Shown one piece after another: positions 17,311-25,042 of a DNA stretch of 64,000 nt. Each line of letters begins with the position of its first letter. Positions within the stretch are counted from its first letter, which is position 1. Source of the stretch: Phycisphaerae bacterium (GTDB lineage: Bacteria > Planctomycetota > Phycisphaerae > UBA1845 > Fen-1342); NCBI GenBank assembly GCA_028279405.1, contig JANQNU010000076.1, forward strand, positions 1 to 64,000, in the 5' to 3' direction. The notes below the pieces were generated by a model, which was not told the origin of the DNA, searched no databases, and saw only the letters and a program-made list of their open reading frames with translations. A program made the translations under genes and the position numbers.

Positions 17311-17343
17311 GTGGTTGATACGGGCGCTACCCGCACCAACCAC
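17311..17343 (-). terminator. Conserved hairpin downstream of dockerin paralogue 2
   Basis: GTGGTTG (17311-17317) and CAACCAC (17337-17343) enclose CGGG/CCCG. A homologous hairpin at 19213-19246 has GTGGCTG/CAGCCAC, a compensating pair change. It starts 40 bases after the paralogue 2 stop. There is no T-run, so it may be an mRNA end protector or processing site as easily as a terminator. Confidence 0.6.
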
Positions 17344-17382
17344 CGCCAACTTCCGGACACCATAGCACTACGACCTGTCGGA

Positions 17383-18846
17383 TTACGCGCCGGTCACCAG
17401 TGCGACGAAACAATTGACGTCGCTGACCGTAACCTGCCCGTCGTCTGAGCAGTCACCGTTAAGGATGTCGCAATCGGGGAACGCGTCGGCATATCCCTGC
17501 GGGTCGGTCAATGCCATTACGAACGGATTGATGTCGCTAACCGTGACGACGCCGTCGCAGTTCATATCGCCGGGCCGCGGAATGTCGATCTTCACGCGCA
17601 GGAAGCCGGACCCGATGCGGTCGCCATTGTTGTTACGCAGGACGCCTAACATGTATACGTAGTCATCACGTCCGAGGAAGACATTGTCGGATATTGGCTT
17701 GTCGAGGAACGCATCATCATCAGCGTGCCCGTCACGATCGAGGTCGACCGGATCGCCTCCTCGGATGGCGATGGCATCGTTGTTGACCACGACGATCGCT
17801 CGTCCGGCATCGGTCGTTCCGCCCAGGACGAAATCCCCCGCCGAGTTGGCGCGCGCGACCGAGAAGGTTCGGCCATTGACGGCCGCCCAGCGCTCGTTGG
17901 CGCCAGCGACGACCGGGTCGCCGGTTCTCGCGATCAGCCTGTCACGTCCCAGCATCCACTCGTCCTCATCAGCGTTCTGTCCCCGCATGAACCAATGTCC
18001 ACCGGGTCCCATCCAACCCCACCATACGCGAACAACGGGAGAGTCGAAGCCGTCCAACTGCGAACCGAGAGGGACTGGAATCTCGCCATTTACCGTCACG
18101 TTCCACTTTCCCGACGCCATAACCACCGTCGCGAGCCAATTACCATCCCGATCGCTCGTGATGCTGCCGTGCCGGATACCGTAGAATGGGGTTGGTACGC
18201 CGGCCGAAATCCCGGTTTGGACCAGAACTTCGCTATCGCGGTAGAGTGCGGTGCCGAAATCGCTTCCCACGTTCCCAATGAGCCCAGCCCGAAAGGTGAT
18301 CCGCCCGTCGTTGAGAATGCCTACCGAACTGAGTTCGTCTCCGAAGATCTCATCGCCTGCAACATCGTCCGGATCCCCCAAACCAAGTGCGAGATCTCCT
18401 TCGATGAACTCGATCGTATTGACACCATCCGCGCTACGAATGACCGCTCTATCACTACCGCTCGGGTGACCGTTTAGCTTGGCTGCAAACCCATGGACTC
18501 CATCGTCGTTGATGCCCACACCCCAGTTGAAGAACCGAAAGGTTTCGGTCGGATCGTTGGATACCATCTGCCCTTCCCGAGCCACGACGTATCCGACGTT
18601 TCCAATGCCCGCCATCATCACCGAGTTGCTATCGCGATCAATCACCCCGAAGATCCAGCGATCACCGCCTGGGCTCATCTCGAACGTGTCGGGAATAATC
18701 AAGAACTCTCCACCGTCTTCCCCAGGTATCCTCGCGGTTGGATGATTCGCGATGTTCGTGAAAATTGGCTCGATCAGGCCAGCGTGTGTGCTAGCGGCGA
18801 TGACAACTGCTGCAACCACCCCTTCGAATCCGTTGCGGAAACTCAT
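17383..18846 (-). CDS. Secreted GC-type dockerin protein, paralogue 2
   Basis: A 487-residue paralogue of the proteins at 15639 and 19341. Signal peptide 1-22 ends THA; the mature N-terminus GLIEPIFTNIANHPTARIPG matches paralogue 1 closely. The middle keeps the VGINDDGVHGF and LNDGRITFR motifs. The dockerin (426-487) has GDMNCDGVVTVSDINPF and DDGQVTVSDVNCF with the same four cysteines. The frame extends upstream to 19044, but ATG 18846 has GGGAGG seven bases before it and starts the signal peptide. Paralogues 1 and 2 are the most alike at the N-terminus. Confidence 0.88.
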   Translation of the reverse strand: MSFRNGFEGVVAAVVIAASTHAGLIEPIFTNIANHPTARIPGEDGGEFLIIPDTFEMSPGGDRWIFGVIDRDSNSVMMAGIGNVGYVVAREGQMVSNDPTETFRFFNWGVGINDDGVHGFAAKLNGHPSGSDRAVIRSADGVNTIEFIEGDLALGLGDPDDVAGDEIFGDELSSVGILNDGRITFRAGLIGNVGSDFGTALYRDSEVLVQTGISAGVPTPFYGIRHGSITSDRDGNWLATVVMASGKWNVTVNGEIPVPLGSQLDGFDSPVVRVWWGWMGPGGHWFMRGQNADEDEWMLGRDRLIARTGDPVVAGANERWAAVNGRTFSVARANSAGDFVLGGTTDAGRAIVVVNNDAIAIRGGDPVDLDRDGHADDDAFLDKPISDNVFLGRDDYVYMLGVLRNNNGDRIGSGFLRVKIDIPRPGDMNCDGVVTVSDINPFVMALTDPQGYADAFPDCDILNGDCSDDGQVTVSDVNCFVALVTGA

Positions 18847-18896
18847 GGCAGGACCTCCCTCAGGTACCATCAGGTGTGTGGTAAGAACCCAGTATG
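18847..18896 (-). promoter_or_regulatory. Conserved leader of dockerin paralogue 2
   Basis: On the minus strand: CATACTGGGTTC, CACACACCTG, GAGGGAGGTCCTGCC then ATG. Aligns with the leader of paralogue 1 and shares GGGAGGTCCTGCC exactly with the decayed copy at 19077. Confidence 0.5.
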
Positions 18897-18934
18897 CAGT
18901 TTTCTTGCTCGACGCGGTTGCCGAGCGGCTTGGC

Positions 18935-18951
18935 GATCTCGTGCCGAGATC
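18935..18951. promoter_or_regulatory. Perfect inverted repeat upstream of dockerin paralogue 2
   Basis: GATCTCG-TGC-CGAGATC, about 90-105 bases before the paralogue 2 start. Could be an operator; no copy was seen before the other paralogues. Confidence 0.3.
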
Positions 18952-18977
18952 AGGCGGCGATTGCTCGCTACTCCTTC

Positions 18978-19076
18978 CTACGGCCTTTTTGGATGAACGG
19001 AGCGCCGGCCGAGAGCGTTCCGCTGGTAGGCGTGTGTGCTGCAACCACCCCGTTCGATCTCATTGCGGTTACACAT
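18978..19076 (-). pseudogene. Decayed 5' remnant of a fourth dockerin paralogue
   Basis: On the minus strand an ATG at 19076 is preceded by CGGGAGGTCCTGCC, identical in its last 13 bases to the leader of paralogue 2. The following 40 or so bases align with the paralogue 2 signal-peptide codons: CGCAA, ATCGAA (TTCGAA in paralogue 2), GGGGTGGTTGCAGC and ACACACGC are shared. A one-base insertion shifts the frame and about 16 bases are missing before ACACACGC, after which similarity stops. The open frame ends after 32 codons without any dockerin. It is best read as the surviving start of a duplicated gene. Confidence 0.7.
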
Positions 19077-19212
19077 GGCAGGACCTCCCGCTGATGAACA
19101 GGGGCGTGGTGCAAGACCGTAACCCATCCTAGGCGACGCTCGAGAAGCTTTCTCACGCGAGTATTGAAATTTCCCCCGGCGGAATTGCTGATGCGTTGGC
19201 ACGGTCGGGGCC

Positions 19213-19246
19213 GTGGCTGATGCGGGCGCTTACCCGCACCAGCCAC
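19213..19246 (-). terminator. Conserved hairpin downstream of dockerin paralogue 3
   Basis: GTGGCTG (19213-19219) pairs with CAGCCAC (19240-19246) around GCGGG/CCCGC. Homologous to 17311-17343, with both strands of one outer pair changed together (T-A to C-G). It lies 95 bases past the paralogue 3 stop. Confidence 0.6.
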
Positions 19247-19340
19247 CGCCGACACTCCCCGACTTGCGTTGCGAATCGTCGAACAGAGCGACGCGCGACG
19301 TGTCGTCATGCCGCGCGACGCCCATCTACCGGCGATAGCG

Positions 19341-20846
19341 TTACCCGCCGGTTACCAGCGCGACGAAGCAGTTGATATCACCGACGCTGACCTGCCCATC
19401 GTCAGAGCAGTCGCCGTTGAGAATATCGCAATCAGGGAACGCGGCGGCGTATCCCTTCGGATCGGTCAGCGCGAGCACGAACGGGTTGATGTCGCCGACC
19501 GACACTGTGCCGTCACAGTTCATGTCGCCGAGCAGACCGCCGAGATCGACAGCGACGCGCAAGAATCCGTCACCGACATCGGTGCCGGCCCCATTGCGCA
19601 GGTCGACGAACATGTAGAGGAAGTTGTCATCGCTCAAGAAGCAATCGTTCAGCTTGAAGTTGTCGATGAAGACGTCGTCATCGGCCATACCGTTGCCGTC
19701 AACGTCAACCGGATCGCCTTCGCGGACGGCGACGAACTCACCGTTGACGACGATCACGCGGTTGAGTCCCAGGTCTTCGTTGTCAGTAGCCCCGCCGAGA
19801 ATGTAGTCGTTGTTGCCGTTGGAACGGGACACGAAGAACGTCGTCGAGGCTTCCGCATCCGACCAGGTTTCGGTAGCGCCGGCGAAGATGGGATCGCCGG
19901 TCGTGGCCAGCAGTGTACCACTGCGCAACACCCAGTCCTCCTGGTCGACGTTATCACCACGCACGAACCAGTCGCCGGTGGGTCCCATGGACGGCGGCGT
20001 GAAAACGCTCTCGACCGGCGAAACGAACCCAGGCAGCGCGACGCCGATCGGCGCCGGAATGTCGCCGTTCACGGTAACGTTGAAGGTCGAGCTGAAGCCC
20101 GGCTGGACATCGACGCGCGCGGTCCAGTTGTCGCCGGTGGCGTCGTTTGCAAACGTGCCGGAGAAGTAGCCGTAGAACGTGGCGGTGCCGACATCGAACG
20201 CGACGTTCTCCTGCGTCACTACGTCCTCGCCGCGATACAGCGCCGAGCGGTAATCGCTACCGATGTTCTGAATCAGGTCGGCGTGAAAAGCGACTCGACC
20301 GTCGTTGAGGATATGCGCGGAGTTGAGTGAGTTGCCGTACAACTCGTCGCCTGAGACGCCGACCGGATCGCTGAGACCGGGTGCTGCTTCGCCTTCCAGA
20401 ACAGCGATGCCGTTGACGCCCCCGGTTCCCTTGAAGATCGATTCGTCACCGCTGCTGGGGCGACCTTCGATGCGGTTGCCGAAAACATAGGTACCGCTGT
20501 CGTTGATCCCCACATCCGAATCCATGAAGCCGTAGACGTCCTCGGGCAGCGCCGAGAAGGGGTCGCCTTCCCGTGCGACGAACGTGCCGACCGTTCCAGA
20601 TCCCACCATGATGTAGTCGAGATTTGCGGTATCGAACGCCTTGAAGATCCAGTGATTGCCGCTCGGGCTCATTGCGAGATTCAGCCCGAAGTCGCGAAAT
20701 CGTTCGCCGGCGCCGCCGGGGATGAGCGAAGACGGATCCGTCCCGATGCTGGTATGGATGACTTCGACCAACTCGCCGGCACCGACGCCGACCGTCAGTC
20801 CCAGCGACGCGACCCAGATCCGAAAGCCCTTACGAAGCCCCTTCAT
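19341..20846 (-). CDS. Secreted GC-type dockerin protein, paralogue 3
   Basis: A 501-residue paralogue of the proteins at 15639 and 17383, with a more divergent N-terminus. Residues 1-24 form the signal peptide (RIWVASLGLTVGVGAG). Shared landmarks are VGINDSGTYVFG, ILNDGRVAFH, FNVTVNGDIPAPIG and a WFVRGDNVDQEDWVL segment seen in all three. The dockerin (440-501) has GDMNCDGTVSVGDINPF and DDGQVSVGDINCF. The frame could begin at 21005, but ATG 20846 has GGAGG upstream and begins the signal peptide. It is probably the first gene of the tandem set. The matching middle domains may form a beta-propeller or similar repeat fold; this is inference. Confidence 0.88.
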   Translation of the reverse strand: MKGLRKGFRIWVASLGLTVGVGAGELVEVIHTSIGTDPSSLIPGGAGERFRDFGLNLAMSPSGNHWIFKAFDTANLDYIMVGSGTVGTFVAREGDPFSALPEDVYGFMDSDVGINDSGTYVFGNRIEGRPSSGDESIFKGTGGVNGIAVLEGEAAPGLSDPVGVSGDELYGNSLNSAHILNDGRVAFHADLIQNIGSDYRSALYRGEDVVTQENVAFDVGTATFYGYFSGTFANDATGDNWTARVDVQPGFSSTFNVTVNGDIPAPIGVALPGFVSPVESVFTPPSMGPTGDWFVRGDNVDQEDWVLRSGTLLATTGDPIFAGATETWSDAEASTTFFVSRSNGNNDYILGGATDNEDLGLNRVIVVNGEFVAVREGDPVDVDGNGMADDDVFIDNFKLNDCFLSDDNFLYMFVDLRNGAGTDVGDGFLRVAVDLGGLLGDMNCDGTVSVGDINPFVLALTDPKGYAAAFPDCDILNGDCSDDGQVSVGDINCFVALVTGG

Positions 20847-20892
20847 GATGGGACCCTCCTCCTGATACAAAGGTGCTGTTTCGAAACCCTCG
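20847..20892 (-). promoter_or_regulatory. Related leader of dockerin paralogue 3
   Basis: On the minus strand: AGGGTTTC, GCACC, TGTATCAGGAGGAGGG before the ATG. Shares GGGTTTC, GCAC, TGTA and the purine-rich ribosome site with the other two leaders, less closely than they match each other. Confidence 0.4.
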
Positions 20893-21005
20893 AAACCCCC
20901 ATTTTTACAGTTAGGACGCGAAAAACGGAAACATTTTCGGGCCCGTGAGCGTAATTTCGCGACCGAAAGTAAGCCTTTCGGATTCCAACGCTGGGTGGCA
21001 CGCAC

Positions 21006-21011
21006 TAGAAT
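21006..21011 (+). promoter_or_regulatory. Possible -10 element for the GHL10 gene
   Basis: TAGAAT, identical to the tRNA-Asp -10 element, 66 bases before ATG 21077. The -35 region 17 bases upstream (TTCCAA) matches poorly. Confidence 0.35.
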
Positions 21012-21076
21012 ATGATGGGCGATTGTCCAGCGCAGGTACGGCGCTCCGACCTCCGATACCAGGATATCAGGACCTC

Positions 21077-22771
21077 ATGATGCGTCATTTGTCGGCATAT
21101 TTCACCGTGATCGCGTTCTCCCTCGCTGCCTCGAGCCCCGTGCTCGCCGGCGGCGCCGAGTTTCGGGCCTTCTGGGCCGACGCCTTCAGCCCGGGGTACA
21201 AGAGCAGCCAGCAGATCGACGACATGATCACCCGTGCGTTATCGGGCCGCTACAACGCGATCATCATGGAGGTGCTCGCATTTCACGACAACGTCGGGAC
21301 CGGTCACGGCGCCTATTGGGATTCGGCGATCGTGCCACGGGCAGCGGACATCAGTGGTGGGATCGACCCGCTGGCGGATGTCGTCGCGCAGGCGCACGCC
21401 GCCGGCATCGAGGTGCATGCCTGGATCGTCCCCTACCGCGTCAGTTCCAACTGGCCGCCGAGCGGAAACACGCAACTCACGTCCCACCCGGAATGGTTCA
21501 TGACCTCGCGGGAGGACATGGGATCGGGGCCGTCGCGCGTCGAGGGGCACTACGTGCTCGACCCGGGCTCGCCTGATGCGCAGGAGTACCTGACCGCGAT
21601 CGTTCGTGAGTTGGTGACGAACTACGAGATCGACGGGATCAACCTCGACTATATCCGCTACGTCACGACCAACGCCGGCTATCCGGCGGACACGAGCTAT
21701 GAGCAGTCGACACTGGCGCGGTTCCGACGGATCGAGGGTTTTGTGGGAACGCCGAACGCCACCGGTGTGACGAGCTGGAACGATTTTCGCCGACGGACGA
21801 TCACCGAGTTCGTTCGCCGACTGCGCGGCGAGGTCCCGGCGATCACGAGCAACCCGCGACAGCCGTTGCGGCTCACCGCTGACCTGATCGCGTTCGGCGA
21901 CGCGCCGACCAACTTCACCAGCACGAGTGCGTACATCCTGCACCAGAACTGGAGGTTCTGGATGGAGCAGGGTTACCTCGACCTCGGGATCCCGATGAAC
22001 TACAAGCGCGAGCAGACCGGCCAGCAAGCCACCTGGTACCGCAACTGGGTCGATCGATCGCTGCAGTGGAAGGGACCACGGCACATCGCCGCCGGGCAGG
22101 GGAACTACCTGAACCGTCGCGAGGACAGCATCGCGCAATTGAGCTACGCGCTGAACGCGGGCACCGACGGCGTCGTGAACTTCGCGTACGACGCAACTGC
22201 CGACCAGAACCTCGACGGCGTACCCGAGCAGGACTGGTCGTGGTACCCGCTCCTCGGGAATCAGCTCTTCGTCACGCCGGCACCAACCCCGACGATGCCA
22301 TGGCGCAACCCCGCCACCGCGACGGAAGGCACGCTCTGGGGGCGCGTGGTCGACGATCTGACCGGCGACGGAATCGACGACGCGCTCGTCGACGTCGCGG
22401 GTATCGGCAGCGTACGCACAGACGCCAACGGCTATTACATCGTGACGCTGATCCCCGCAACGGCCGGTGGTGCCAACGTCTCAATCGCGATCAGCAGTTC
22501 GGGCTGCCCAGATATCAACACCAACGCCACGATTTTTCCCGCTGGCCTGACGCGCGCGGACGTACGGGTCTGCCCGACCGAGATTCAGCCCGGCGACATG
22601 AACCGTGACGGCGCGGTCAACGCCGCCGATCTCAACCTGTTCTTCTTCTGCTTCCGCGGTGTCGGCTTCGTCTACCCGGATGGCAATGTCTGTCTCAACG
22701 GCGATAGCGACGAAGATGCCGACGTCGACATGGTCGACCTGCACCAGATGCAAAAGGCCTACGGGCAGTAG
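21077..22771 (+). CDS. Secreted GHL10-type glycoside hydrolase with dockerin
   Basis: A 564-residue secreted enzyme. Residues 1-24 form the signal peptide (ending VLAGG). About 28-420 match the glycosyl-hydrolase-like 10 family (DUF187-type TIM barrel): AEFRAFWADAFSPGYKS, a central DGINLDYIRY motif (186-195) typical of the active-site strand, and IPMNYKRE. About 425-500 look like a carboxypeptidase-regulatory-like beta sandwich (GRVVDDLTGDGIDDALV). The last 60 residues form a dockerin pair, GDMNRDGAVNAADLN and DEDADVDMVDLHQM. It probably cuts a polysaccharide outside the cell; the substrate is unknown. It is transcribed divergently from the dockerin cluster at 230 bases distance. Confidence 0.85.
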   Translation: MMRHLSAYFTVIAFSLAASSPVLAGGAEFRAFWADAFSPGYKSSQQIDDMITRALSGRYNAIIMEVLAFHDNVGTGHGAYWDSAIVPRAADISGGIDPLADVVAQAHAAGIEVHAWIVPYRVSSNWPPSGNTQLTSHPEWFMTSREDMGSGPSRVEGHYVLDPGSPDAQEYLTAIVRELVTNYEIDGINLDYIRYVTTNAGYPADTSYEQSTLARFRRIEGFVGTPNATGVTSWNDFRRRTITEFVRRLRGEVPAITSNPRQPLRLTADLIAFGDAPTNFTSTSAYILHQNWRFWMEQGYLDLGIPMNYKREQTGQQATWYRNWVDRSLQWKGPRHIAAGQGNYLNRREDSIAQLSYALNAGTDGVVNFAYDATADQNLDGVPEQDWSWYPLLGNQLFVTPAPTPTMPWRNPATATEGTLWGRVVDDLTGDGIDDALVDVAGIGSVRTDANGYYIVTLIPATAGGANVSIAISSSGCPDINTNATIFPAGLTRADVRVCPTEIQPGDMNRDGAVNAADLNLFFFCFRGVGFVYPDGNVCLNGDSDEDADVDMVDLHQMQKAYGQ

Positions 22772-22811
22772 AAGCGAACTTCCACCAGATAAACACGACC
22801 CTGATTCCGTC

Positions 22812-22834
22812 CCCCACCCCAAGATGGGGTGGGG
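22812..22834. repeat. Intergenic hairpin, perfect CCCCACCCC copy
   Basis: CCCCACCCC-AAGAT-GGGGTGGGG, a perfect 9-base stem, 40 bases after the GHL10 stop. Same class as 1047 and 1254; may act as a terminator here. Confidence 0.75.
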
Positions 22835-23030
22835 CACCGGTTCGGCGCACACGCTCGCCGCAGTTCCCAGACAAGCCGTCAATTTGACCATCAGCGTTCG
22901 CACCAGCTAGACTCCGTTCAACGTCGCAACGCACGGGTTCTGCGAACGTAGCGCCGTTCCGTTCATCGACGGCTGGGCAGCTCGCGCGTTGATCCGAATC
23001 AGGCAGACACTCAGGCGTGGAGGCGGACTC

Positions 23031-23591
23031 ATGGCGATCGTACCCCCTGTGAATCTCCGGGAATGGGTGGAAGAAAACCGGCACCTGCTCAAGCCGCCGG
23101 TCGGCAACAAGTGCGTATTCGAGGACGAGAACTTCATCATCATGGTCGTCGGCGGTCCCAATTCGCGCAAGGACTACCACGTCAACGAGACCGGCGAGTT
23201 CTTCTACCAGGTCCAAGGCGACATTACGGTGCGGATCATCGATCCCGAGACGAAGAAGCCGCGCGACATCTACGTCCGCGAAGGCGAGATCTTCCTGTTG
23301 CCACCATTGGTGCCGCACAGCCCGATGCGACCGCGCGACACGGTCGGCGTCGTCGTCGAGATCCAGCGACCGGCGGGCGTGAAGGACAAACTACAGTGGT
23401 ACTCAGATGACACGCACGAACTGGTCTACGAGCGCGAGTTCGAGTTGAAGAACATCGCCGAGGATCTCAAGAAGATTATGGAGGAGTTCTGGTCGAACGA
23501 AGAGCTGCGCCGCTGCAAGTCGACCGGCAGCATCATCGCGCCGCCGACCGAAGCCGCTCCGCCGCCGCCGAAGACCACGGCAACGGCCTAG
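23031..23591 (+). CDS. 3-hydroxyanthranilate 3,4-dioxygenase
   Basis: A 186-residue cupin dioxygenase that opens 3-hydroxyanthranilate to the precursor of quinolinate (kynurenine route to NAD). Metal ligands are His50, Glu56 (DYHVNETGEFFYQ) and His96 (PLVPHSPMR); substrate-binding Arg46 and Arg100 are in place. Bacterial relatives normally carry a C-terminal rubredoxin-like iron site with two CxxC pairs; here only Cys162 (RRCKSTG) remains and the tail is Pro/Ala-rich, so that second site is lost. ATG 23031 has GGAGG seven bases upstream; the in-frame ATG at 22989 does not. NadC, which uses the product, is at 33253. Confidence 0.9.
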   Translation: MAIVPPVNLREWVEENRHLLKPPVGNKCVFEDENFIIMVVGGPNSRKDYHVNETGEFFYQVQGDITVRIIDPETKKPRDIYVREGEIFLLPPLVPHSPMRPRDTVGVVVEIQRPAGVKDKLQWYSDDTHELVYEREFELKNIAEDLKKIMEEFWSNEELRRCKSTGSIIAPPTEAAPPPPKTTATA

Positions 23592-23749
23592 CATCGAATC
23601 GATCGACCGACCGTAATTGCCGATGCTCGAGGTCGGCAATATCCCCCTTCGAATGCGCCACGATCAGCGCGGTACAAATCAGATCGCGCTTGTCGCGATT
23701 GCAGTTCTCGTACCGTCGTTTTTTTTGCGCGAACCTAATGTGCGCTGTC

Positions 23750-23755
23750 TAGAAT
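23750..23755 (+). promoter_or_regulatory. Possible -10 element for the PEP-CTERM gene
   Basis: TAGAAT, 90 bases before ATG 23845. A TTGCGC lies 19 bases upstream, which is a weak and slightly long match for a -35. Confidence 0.35.
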
Positions 23756-23844
23756 GGTTCGAGGAAGCCTTTCACATTCTTGTGTTCTCGAATCACGTGG
23801 GCTTGGGTCGCTCATCTCGAACCGCGACCCGGAGGGAGAAAACA

Positions 23845-24411
23845 ATGTGCCGCACCATGAAGAGTACGATGATGTTCTGTTCGATGTACGCCGCGATCAT
23901 CACGGTGTCCGAGCGAGCCGTAGCGGACACGGCCACCGACACCGTCGATCTGTTGGCTGAACAGCTTGAAGCGCCGCCCAATTTCCTTCCCGACTTCACC
24001 TTCTTTTCGTACGACGTCGAGCAGGAGTTTGCGAGCATTGACAGTATCACAATCGAGATTGCGGGAGGCGGCACCGCCGGCGAAGCGGACGTCGGCATCG
24101 GCGGCCAGGTCCGCAACTTCGGTCCTGACCTCCGGGTCAGCCTCCTGGCGTTCTCGGACACGATCACCAGCTTCAGCGGCCCCGAGTCCGTGGTGTTCAG
24201 TGGCCCGGCCGACTTCAGCGGCCTGCTGAGCGGTGCCGGCAAGGTCAACCTGGATCTACTGGGCCCGGACTTCGGCTTCAACGATATCTTCTTCCCAGCG
24301 ACGATGAGCCTGGGCTCCGCGACGGTCACGATCGACGGCACCTTCGTGCCCGAGCCGGGCGCGCTGGGCCTGCTCGCACTGTCGGCGTTGCTGGCGTTTC
24401 GTCGCAGGTAG
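23845..24411 (+). CDS. Secreted PEP-CTERM protein
   Basis: A 188-residue exported protein. Residues 1-28 form the signal peptide; the body is a single beta-rich domain (DSITIEIAGGGTAGEADVGI, VTIDGTFV). Residues 168-188 form a PEP-CTERM sorting signal: VPEPGALG, a hydrophobic helix, then RRR. Such tails are cut by an exosortase and anchor or release proteins at the envelope; no exosortase gene is in the window. ATG 23845 has GGAGGG eight bases upstream; the frame extends to 23617 but without a ribosome site. Function of the body is unknown. Confidence 0.85.
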   Translation: MCRTMKSTMMFCSMYAAIITVSERAVADTATDTVDLLAEQLEAPPNFLPDFTFFSYDVEQEFASIDSITIEIAGGGTAGEADVGIGGQVRNFGPDLRVSLLAFSDTITSFSGPESVVFSGPADFSGLLSGAGKVNLDLLGPDFGFNDIFFPATMSLGSATVTIDGTFVPEPGALGLLALSALLAFRRR

Positions 24412-24427
24412 CACGTAATCTTGGCAT

Positions 24428-24446
24428 GGCGGGCGAGACGCCCGCC
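24428..24446. repeat. Intergenic palindromic element, perfect core copy 2
   Basis: The same 19 bases as at 1078 in the same orientation, followed by CCACCC, 16 bases after the PEP-CTERM stop and between convergent genes. Confidence 0.85.
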
Positions 24447-24464
24447 CCACCCTTCGGTGCGTAC

Positions 24465-24490
24465 GGTGCGTTCCGCCCAGGGAACGCACC
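24465..24490. terminator. Hairpin between convergent genes
   Basis: GGTGCGTTCC-GCCCAG-GGAACGCACC, a perfect 10-base stem, preceded by a partial copy GGTGCGTAC. It may end transcription from the PEP-CTERM gene; no T-run follows. Confidence 0.45.
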
Positions 24491-24622
24491 ATTGGGTGCT
24501 CAGGAAGATCCCTTTCCGCGAACGGACGCACCCTCCACTTTCGCTATCATCACACCCCTACCTACAACTACGAATCCCAACCGCTACCAACGTCCTCTGC
24601 TAACGACGAAGACCGGCTGCCG

Positions 24623-25042
24623 CTAGCGCGCCGTGGTCGACGCCACCAGCAGAAAAGCGGCAACAACGGCGATCACGCTCAGAATCACTGCCGCCACCAC
24701 CTTTTCTCGACGGCGGCGCGTGTGCGTTCGGTTCCAACTCGCGAGGACGGCACGGACCGTATCCGCGTCCAGTGCCTCGGTCGGATGCACGACCCGCACG
24801 GTGATGCCCGGACCGTTCCACAGATCGGGTTCGATCTCACGGGAATGTAGGCCTGCCATAAGGTCGTCGATCTGCGTAAAGATGACGTCGTATGCCCCGC
24901 CAGCCTTGAGCAAGACGGCCACTTCGTCCAGGTCACGTGGCGCGATGTAGCGGATGTGGGCAGACGAGGCGTCGGGCACGGATGCGGGCAATGCCGCCCG
25001 ATCTTCGGCAATCACGATGCGCGCGCATTCGGTCGACGTCAT
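24623..25042 (-). CDS. Small membrane-anchored protein of unknown function
   Basis: A 139-residue protein with a soluble N-terminal part and one C-terminal transmembrane helix (about 115-135, VVAAVILSVIAVVAAFLLVA), so it is tail-anchored with the bulk probably in the cytoplasm. The N-terminal part (IRYIAPRDLDEVAVLLKAGG, YDVIFTQIDDLMAGL) has the look of a receiver-like or STAS-like alpha/beta fold but no diagnostic residues. ATG 25042 overlaps the stop of the CPBP protease gene by four bases, so the two are translationally coupled; an ATG at 25057 is less likely. I do not recognise the family. Confidence 0.7.
   Translation of the reverse strand: MTSTECARIVIAEDRAALPASVPDASSAHIRYIAPRDLDEVAVLLKAGGAYDVIFTQIDDLMAGLHSREIEPDLWNGPGITVRVVHPTEALDADTVRAVLASWNRTHTRRRREKVVAAVILSVIAVVAAFLLVASTTAR

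Noticed and set aside
15366-17318. 650-codon open frame on the plus strand
   Set aside because: It is antisense to dockerin paralogue 1, whose frame has a signal peptide, a ribosome site and a conserved dockerin tail. The plus frame has no recognisable domains and a high-GC third-position bias explains its length.
15639-22771. Cellulosome-like gene cluster
   Set aside because: Dockerins are present but there is no cohesin, scaffoldin or carbohydrate-binding module, and the cysteine-bearing dockerins differ from the clostridial type.
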